DNA of 11,421 bases, from the NCBI GenBank assembly GCA_031258055.1, contig JAIRNM010000378.1, forward strand, positions 1-11,421, read 5' to 3'. The position numbers and the translations under genes are program-made. The notes under the pieces are model-generated. The model had not been told where the DNA came from, searched no databases, and was given only the letters and a program-made list of their open reading frames with translations. The DNA is from Bifidobacteriaceae bacterium (lineage in GTDB: Bacteria > Actinomycetota > Actinomycetes > Actinomycetales > WQXJ01). Within the stretch, counting starts at the first letter, position 1; every line of letters starts with the position of its first letter. Below, piece after piece: positions 8,725-11,421 of this stretch.

Positions 8725-8816
8725 ACTCTAGCGCCCCCCTACGACAGCCTTCCAACCAGCGCTTTCGCTTTGCCCGCCGCCCCGCTGCCCCGGTTCTTGG
8801 TGTCCGATGCCGTCCG

Positions 8817-8833
8817 CCCACCGCAGCGGCGGG
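8817..8833 (-). other. GC-rich hairpin between the RHH antitoxin gene and the DUF4132 gene
   Basis: Read on the minus strand, a 7-bp stem CCCGCCG / CGGTGGG (one G-U pair) closes a CTG loop, 26 nt past the stop codon of the RHH gene. There is no T-tract, so it is at best a weak or Rho-assisted terminator. The rest of the 8725-8858 gap shows no clear -35/-10 pair. TAGAGT lies directly before the TTG at 8724, with TTGGAA 19 bp further upstream, but this is a poor promoter match. Confidence 0.3.
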
Positions 8834-8858
8834 GGTCGCCAAAGCCGGGTCGTCGCAA

Positions 8859-9188
8859 CTACCGGCTAGCAAGGACTAGGCGCAGCCCCTCCCGCACCAG
8901 GTCGCTCTGGGTGCGGCCGGTGCGCTCGGCCAGACTCTCCAACTCCGCGTACTCCGCGTCCGAGACCCGCGCGCGAACCACCGGCGACCGGCCCTTGCCC
9001 GGACCCAACCTGGGCCTGCCGCCCAGCGCCCGCACGGCGGCCCCGCGGTCGGACTCGCCAGTCACCCACATCAGGTCCCGCCTGGCGGCCTCGGTCGCCG
9101 ACCGCCCACGCAGCACCGGGCCCGAGCCGGGCAATTCGCCCCGTTCAACCAGTTCTTGGTAATACCGTTCCCCCGGTGTCTTGGTCAT
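8859..9188 (-). CDS. Ribbon-helix-helix antitoxin-like protein (C-terminal RHH), partner of BrnT-like toxin
   Basis: In this 109-aa protein the recognisable part is C-terminal. SPVVRARVSDAEYAELESLA (about 67-86) supplies the DNA-binding beta strand and first helix, and ERTGRTQSDLVREGLRLVLA the second helix of a ribbon-helix-helix (CopG/Arc/MetJ-like) fold. The N-terminal 65 residues (MTKTPGERYYQELVERGELP...) are charged and probably bind the toxin. The ATG at 9188 overlaps the stop of the upstream small gene by 4 nt (ATGA), typical of a toxin-antitoxin pair. RHH at the C-terminus and antitoxin second in the operon are the arrangement of BrnTA-type systems, the reverse of the mazEF-type pair next to it. 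It probably represses its own operon. The RHH fold is fairly secure; the antitoxin role is inferred from pairing and architecture. Confidence 0.7.
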   Translation of the reverse strand: MTKTPGERYYQELVERGELPGSGPVLRGRSATEAARRDLMWVTGESDRGAAVRALGGRPRLGPGKGRSPVVRARVSDAEYAELESLAERTGRTQSDLVREGLRLVLASR

Positions 9189-9460
9189 CGTTCCTCGCTA
9201 TCAGGCCACAAATCTCTGAAATTGTCGGTCAAATCGAAAAAGTGAAACACCCAAACCTCGCGTCGCGCCGGTGTCAACCTGGCAATCAACTCAAGGCGCC
9301 TAGTCGAACCTTCGTGCGGATGCCCCGCGAAAGCTATCGTGACGCTGCCCGGCTCGGAGTTGAGCACACGGCGACCAAGCGCGTGGTCTATGAGATAGAT
9401 TGCTTGCTCTTTGTCAAAGCCGTGCCGGTAGGCGGCATCGTCCAACTCCAGAGGGCTCAT
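9185..9460 (-). CDS. BrnT-like small toxin candidate
   Basis: This small protein is 91 aa from the ATG at 9460. The same frame is open to a GTG at 9496 (103 aa), with another GTG at 9469. I prefer 9460 or 9469 because the GTG at 9496 has only a badly spaced GAGG. Also, a possible -10 (TACCTT, 9487-9482) lies downstream of it. Visible features are RHGFDKEQAIYLIDHALGRRVL (an N-terminal His-Gly followed by a helix), a beta region VTIAFAGHP, then RRLELIARLTPARREVWVFHFFDL. This helix-then-strands layout, with the conserved His-Gly, is like BrnT/DUF4258-type RelE-fold RNases, but the usual C-terminal Ser-Ala-Arg is replaced by FHFFDLT. It precedes and overlaps the RHH gene by 4 nt. The toxin call rests on layout and pairing more than on sequence identity. 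Confidence 0.5.
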   Translation of the reverse strand: MSPLELDDAAYRHGFDKEQAIYLIDHALGRRVLNSEPGSVTIAFAGHPHEGSTRRLELIARLTPARREVWVFHFFDLTDNFRDLWPDSEER

Positions 9461-9523
9461 ACGCAACACCGCACACCCCGTAAGGTAGCACCACACCGGC
9501 CTCGGGAACAGTCGGAGTCAGCG

Positions 9524-9557
9524 TTGGGCGCTGGGTGCACCTTGGTACACTGGCGGC
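9524..9557 (+). promoter_or_regulatory. Leaderless promoter and probable autoregulatory operator of the RHH/mazF pair
   Basis: A -10 candidate TACACT (9546-9551) lies 16 bp from a weak -35, TTGGGC (9524-9529). The GTG start codon begins 7 nt after the -10, so transcription would start at or next to the start codon, as in leaderless actinobacterial mRNAs. The perfect palindrome GGTGCACC (9534-9541) fills the spacer. A second half-site GGTACAC (9544-9550) repeats GGTGCAC (9534-9540) at exactly 10-bp spacing and covers the -10. Such tandem sites are typical of ribbon-helix-helix repressors. The 9461-9557 gap is shared with the divergent BrnT-like gene. Confidence 0.5.
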
Positions 9558-9815
9558 GTGAAGACTGGAGTGTCGCTGCCGGATGACCTGTTTGGACAAG
9601 TGACCGCTTGCGCCCGGGAGCAAGGCGTGACGCGTTCCGCCTGGATCGCCCGGGCGGCTGCGGAGCAGGTGCGCCGCCAGCAAGAAGACCAGGTGACGGA
9701 AGCGGTCAACCGGGCAGTGGCGGCGGAATCACCCGCCAGCCGGGCCGAACGCGAGAGCATTGCCGCTGAGGCGCGCGGGCGCATGGAGTCGCTGGCTGAA
9801 GGCGAAGACTGGTGA
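9558..9815 (+). CDS. RHH antitoxin of a MazEF-type pair
   Basis: This 85-aa protein has an N-terminal ribbon-helix-helix. KTGVSLPDDLFGQVTACAR supplies the DNA-contacting strand and first helix, and GVTRSAWIARAAAEQVRRQQ the second helix (to about residue 42). A charged C-terminal tail (VNRAVAAESPASRAERES...EGEDW) is of the sort that wraps around MazF toxins. The start is GTG at 9558, directly downstream of the candidate -10, with no room for a ribosome-binding site, hence probably leaderless. The last codon overlaps the mazF start (GTGA), so antitoxin is made first and coupled to toxin. It is expected to neutralise the MazF encoded downstream and, with it, to repress the operator at 9534-9550. 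RHH-type antitoxins paired with MazF are common in actinobacteria. Confidence 0.8.
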   Translation: MKTGVSLPDDLFGQVTACAREQGVTRSAWIARAAAEQVRRQQEDQVTEAVNRAVAAESPASRAERESIAAEARGRMESLAEGEDW

Positions 9816-10153
9816 GCGTCCGGGGCAGGATCTACTGGTACAGCTTCGGGTCGCCGCAGGGGATAGGACCGGCTAAGCGCCGACCAGTGGTGGTGGTCCA
9901 ATTCCAGTCGTTCAACAATTCCGCCATCGGCACAGCCATGGTCGCCAGTTTGACGAGCCGGCTGGACGCGGCAGCTTATCCCGGAAACGTGTTCCTGCCG
10001 ACCTCAGCTACAGGATGGCCGAAAGACTGCGTAGCCCGCACGTCGGAGCTGGCGACTGTCGACCGGCGCGACCTGGACAGGCCTGTTGGCCAAGTCCCTC
10101 CCCTGATGATGCGCGACATCGACGCTGGTCTGCGCCTTGCCCTCGACCTGTGA
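9812..10153 (+). CDS. mazF: MazF/PemK-family mRNA interferase toxin
   Basis: This 113-aa protein has the usual length for the family. Family blocks are all present: RGRIYWYSF (4-12), KRRPVVVVQ with R24-P25 (22-30), FNNSAIGTAMVASLTS with T48 of the LTS motif (34-49), GNVFLP, and the C-terminal CVARTSELATVDRRDL. The arginine and threonine named are the residues that act in RNA cleavage in characterised MazF enzymes. The toxin should cut single-stranded mRNA at a short recognition sequence that cannot be predicted from this alone. The start is the GTG at 9812, overlapping the antitoxin stop by 4 nt, with GAAGG 9 nt upstream. A GC-rich hairpin follows 31 nt after the stop. No frameshift or missing key residue is seen, so it is probably functional. 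Confidence 0.88.
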   Translation: MSVRGRIYWYSFGSPQGIGPAKRRPVVVVQFQSFNNSAIGTAMVASLTSRLDAAAYPGNVFLPTSATGWPKDCVARTSELATVDRRDLDRPVGQVPPLMMRDIDAGLRLALDL

Positions 10154-10184
10154 CTCTGGGGCGACCAACCCGATGGGCACGTTG

Positions 10185-10203
10185 CCGGGTCGAGCCGACC
10201 CGG
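10185..10203 (+). terminator. GC-rich hairpin after mazF
   Basis: A perfect 8-bp inverted repeat CCGGGTCG / CGACCCGG with an AGC loop lies 31 nt past the mazF stop. It has no T-tract, so it would be a non-canonical terminator of the kind often proposed in high-GC actinobacteria. It also sits just before the transposase remnant and could instead mark the edge of that inserted piece. Confidence 0.4.
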
Positions 10204-10207
10204 GAAG

Positions 10208-10450
10208 GTGATTGCGAAGGCGTCCAAGGCGGGTTTCCACCGGTTGGCCCAACGCTTCTTGCCGCATCCTGTGGGGTCCAGGGAGCGGGTCACCAGGTAC
10301 AGGCACTTCAAGGCGGCGGTGACGGATTGGTCCAGGTACAACGCCCGCAGGTGGCTGGCCGCGAACGCCTCCGCGCCGCCCAGGCGTCCGGGTCCGGCGC
10401 GGCCGAAGGCGCGGCCCCGGAAGTACTCTTATGACGCGCTGAAGGTCTTG
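10208..10450 (+). pseudogene. Decayed fragment of an actinobacterial integrase-type transposase
   Basis: The 10154-10530 stretch has no intact gene. One plus frame keeps pieces of a transposase N-terminal region: AAVTDWSRYNARRWLAA (residues 36-52 counted from 10208), then a proline/arginine linker, then RPRKYSYDALKVL (69-81, ending at 10450). In intact relatives as I recall them, a GWSRDNARRRL-like helix-turn-helix segment and a KYSYDALKVL-like block precede the DDE catalytic core. Here similarity stops right after that block. No DDE core or matching second half follows, and the piece before residue 36 looks scrambled. The frame stays open to 10693 but runs antisense through vapC, so that part is not real. 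I cannot assign the IS family. No terminal repeats or target duplication were found. Confidence 0.5.
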
Positions 10451-10519
10451 CTGAGACGGCATCGTGCATCGCAGAGGGCGAAAAGTGACCCGTTCTCCCC
10501 TTTGGGAGGCTGGGCTCAA

Positions 10520-10551
10520 ACGCTCTGGTGTTACGGCGCGTCCCAGAGCGT
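10520..10551 (-). terminator. Hairpin at the 3' end of vapC
   Basis: A perfect 9-bp inverted repeat ACGCTCTGG (10520-10528) / CCAGAGCGT (10543-10551) encloses a 14-nt loop containing the vapC stop codon. On the minus strand the stem is followed by a short TTTG run, so it may end the vapBC transcript. The weak T-run and the overlap with the last codons keep the call tentative. The neighbouring mazF/transposase side transcribes towards it, so it could serve both directions. Confidence 0.4.
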
Positions 10552-10935
10552 GCGGAGCCCGGACAGGTCGGCGAACGCCTGGTCGCGGCTGACTAGGGTC
10601 ATGCCTCCCAGCAGCGCCTGGGCCGCTAGGAAGCGGTCAAAAGGGTCGCGGTGGTCCCATGGCAAACGCCCCGCGAGTATTGCCTCTTGGTGAGTGATTG
10701 GCAGCGGCGCGGCGCCGACCTGACGCACCCGGGCCGCCCACGTCTGGGCGCCGGCCAGGTGTGCAGCGGTGGGGAGCTTGCCAATCCGGACCTTGGTCGA
10801 CACCTCCATGGCCGAGGCGGCAGACACCGCCAGCCGGTTGCGCGCATCGGCCAACGCGGCTAGCAAACCGCCCGGGAGTTTCGACGGCTCACCGACCAGC
10901 CACAGAAAGGCATGCGTGTCGAGAAGAAGGTTCAT
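10531..10935 (-). CDS. vapC: VapC-type PIN-domain ribonuclease toxin
   Basis: This 134-aa protein has standard PIN-toxin length. It begins MNLLLDTHAFLWLV, the hallmark of one VapC subgroup. The four acidic active-site positions are visible: D6, E44 (in SAMEVSTK), D97 (in HRDPFDRFLAAQA, which also carries D100) and D118 (in LVSRDQAF). These coordinate Mg2+/Mn2+ for RNA cleavage in characterised VapC proteins; the RNA target is unknown. The ATG at 10935 overlaps the stop of the upstream Phd-type antitoxin by 4 nt (ATGA), so toxin synthesis should depend on antitoxin translation. A hairpin spans the stop codon. The reading frame is intact with all catalytic residues, so the toxin is probably active. 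This DTHAFLW subgroup is commonly paired with Phd/YefM antitoxins. Confidence 0.9.
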   Translation of the reverse strand: MNLLLDTHAFLWLVGEPSKLPGGLLAALADARNRLAVSAASAMEVSTKVRIGKLPTAAHLAGAQTWAARVRQVGAAPLPITHQEAILAGRLPWDHRDPFDRFLAAQALLGGMTLVSRDQAFADLSGLRTLWDAP

Positions 10936-11174
10936 TCCCAGGCCGCCAGTTCCTTTTCTGGCAACTCCTCGAAGAACGGCGAGTCCAAAGGCAGGCGCAC
11001 CGAGGGGTCCGCGCCGAACACCCTGGCTCCCGCCGAAGCCTCGCCCTCAGACACAGGCACAAGCCTGACACTCGGCACTCCAGCGCGGGCGATGATCACT
11101 TCTTCCCCCGCCTCAGCCCGCGCCATCAGGCGCGAAAAGTGCGTCTTCGCCGCCAGCGTGTTGATGATCGCCAT
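10932..11174 (-). CDS. Phd/YefM-type antitoxin of the VapC pair
   Basis: This 80-aa protein has an N-terminal part, MAIINTLAAKTHFSRLMARA to VIIARAGVPSVRLVPV (1-41). It has the Phd/YefM pattern: strand, helix with K-T-H-F-S-R-L, then GEEVIIARAGVPSVRLVPV. The C-terminal tail ends in FFEELPEKELAAWE, a typical toxin-binding segment for DTHAFLW-type VapC partners. The ATG at 11174 follows the -10 hexamer by 6 nt, so transcription probably starts at the A of the ATG (leaderless). The AAGGAA touching the ATG is too close to serve as a ribosome site. Phd proteins repress their own promoters, and a palindrome lies between the -35 and -10 here. It overlaps vapC by 4 nt. Confidence 0.87.
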   Translation of the reverse strand: MAIINTLAAKTHFSRLMARAEAGEEVIIARAGVPSVRLVPVSEGEASAGARVFGADPSVRLPLDSPFFEELPEKELAAWE

Positions 11175-11180
11175 TTCCTT

Positions 11181-11209
11181 AAACTAGGGCTGACTAACAC
11201 CGTAGTCAA
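11181..11209 (-). promoter_or_regulatory. Leaderless promoter with palindromic operator for the Phd/vapC pair
   Basis: On the minus strand, -35 TTGACT (11209-11204) and -10 TAGTTT (11186-11181) are separated by exactly 17 bp. The antitoxin ATG starts 7 nt after the -10. The inverted repeat TGACTA-N6-TAGTCA (11191-11208) overlaps the -35 and the upstream part of the spacer, fitting a Phd-type autoregulatory operator. The preceding PIN gene ends only 6 nt upstream of the -35. Confidence 0.65.
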
Positions 11210-11214
11210 GCTGG

Positions 11215-11421
11215 CTACTCGGCGGTGTTGGCGGCAGGGGCAGCGGGGGATTCGGGGATCAACCAGGCCACGTCGGCGTGCTGGGCAGCGGCGCCTTGGT
11301 CGAAGGTGGCGAACTTGGCACCATGGCGGCGGGCCAATTGGGCCAAGTAAGCGTCCGTGACTTGCCGGTGACCCACCACCCCAGCCATGCGCACCTCCCG
11401 AAACGGCACGTCATCGGCCCA
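11215..11421 (-). CDS. PIN-domain toxin (VapC-type), C-terminal part, cut by window edge
   Basis: The last 68 codons are in the window and the frame is open to the right edge, so the start lies outside. Upstream of the GTG at 11409 the frame still reads W-A-D-D, giving WADDVPFREVRM. This resembles the WPDD-type segment of VapC toxins, so the GTG is not the true start. Diagnostic blocks are GHRQVTDAYLAQLARRHGAKFATFDQG, which holds the third and fourth PIN acidic residues (D of VTDAY, D of TFD). The end is a Pro/Ala-rich tail stopping at TAG 11217-11215. This is a different VapC subgroup from the complete one in the window. Its antitoxin should lie just beyond the right edge. No defect is visible in the part seen. 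Confidence 0.8.
   Translation of the reverse strand, partial: WADDVPFREVRMAGVVGHRQVTDAYLAQLARRHGAKFATFDQGAAAQHADVAWLIPESPAAPAANTAE

Noticed and set aside
8401..9162. 253-codon plus-strand open frame
   Set aside because: It runs antisense through the DUF4132 start, the gap and the RHH gene. It is Arg/Pro/Ser-rich, whereas the minus-strand genes have recognisable domains and overlaps.
9461..9496. GTG at 9496 as the start of the BrnT-like gene
   Set aside because: The GAGG is only 3 nt from the GTG. A possible -10 (TACCTT) lies downstream of it, and the extra residues WCYLTGCAVLR look unlike a toxin N-terminus. It is not excluded.
9176..9586. 136-codon plus-strand open frame across the BrnT-like gene and the divergent promoter
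   Set aside because: There is no recognisable domain. It conflicts with the ATGA-coupled minus-strand pair and overlaps the start of the RHH/mazF operon in another frame.
10494..10508. Small CTCCC/GGGAG hairpin
   Set aside because: A 5-bp stem is too short to call on its own in high-GC DNA.
10208..10693. Reading the 161-codon frame as an intact protein
   Set aside because: Only the first part resembles a transposase. After about 10450 the frame becomes antisense readout of vapC.
1..11421. CRISPR arrays, tRNA/rRNA genes, riboswitches
   Set aside because: No repeated spaced units, tRNA-like cloverleaf or rRNA stretch was seen. Intergenic space is too small for most riboswitches.

Overview
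The window is high-GC DNA with dense gene packing, frequent GTG/TTG starts, ATGA/GTGA stop-start overlaps and apparently leaderless promoters. Together with actinobacterial-type toxin-antitoxin genes and a transposase remnant, this points to an actinomycete (Actinomycetota). The genus cannot be named from the sequence. No rRNA, tRNA or CRISPR array was seen.

Region 1 (positions 8724 down to 1, minus strand) is one tightly packed operon of five genes. In transcription order they are a 1232-aa DUF4132 (MolR/YehI-type) protein, a 370-aa MoxR-class AAA+ ATPase (YehL-type), an ~827-aa DUF5682 protein (YehM-type), a 372-aa von Willebrand A protein with an intact MIDAS (YehP-type), and the N-terminal 105 codons of a SWIM zinc-finger protein (YehQ-type) that runs off the left edge. 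Order and content match the E. coli yehI-yehL-yehM-yehP-yehQ genes. Three of the four junctions overlap and the fourth has a 13-nt gap, so the products are probably made together. A reasonable model is a MoxR ATPase that remodels a complex with its VWA metal-binding partner, with DUF5682 (possible TraB/TIKI/EreA-like enzyme fold) as effector and the SWIM and DUF4132 proteins as recognition or scaffold parts. The biological role of this cassette is, to my knowledge, not established. It is the best candidate in this window for an under-described system.

Region 2 (8859 to 11421) is a toxin-antitoxin island. It holds a divergent BrnT-like toxin with a C-terminal ribbon-helix-helix antitoxin (minus strand), an RHH antitoxin with a MazF/PemK toxin (plus strand), a Phd-type antitoxin with a VapC PIN toxin (minus strand), and the C-terminal end of a second PIN toxin cut by the right edge. 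Each complete pair overlaps by 4 nt. Two of the modules have a recognisable promoter placed so that transcription would begin at the start codon (leaderless), with repeats that look like autoregulatory operators. Between mazF and vapC lies about 380 bp without an intact gene. It holds a GC-rich hairpin and a decayed fragment of an integrase-type transposase, evidence of mobile-element traffic.

Whether the two regions work together is unknown. The BrnT-like/RHH pair is on the same strand as, and 134 bp upstream of, the DUF4132 gene, with no convincing promoter between them.
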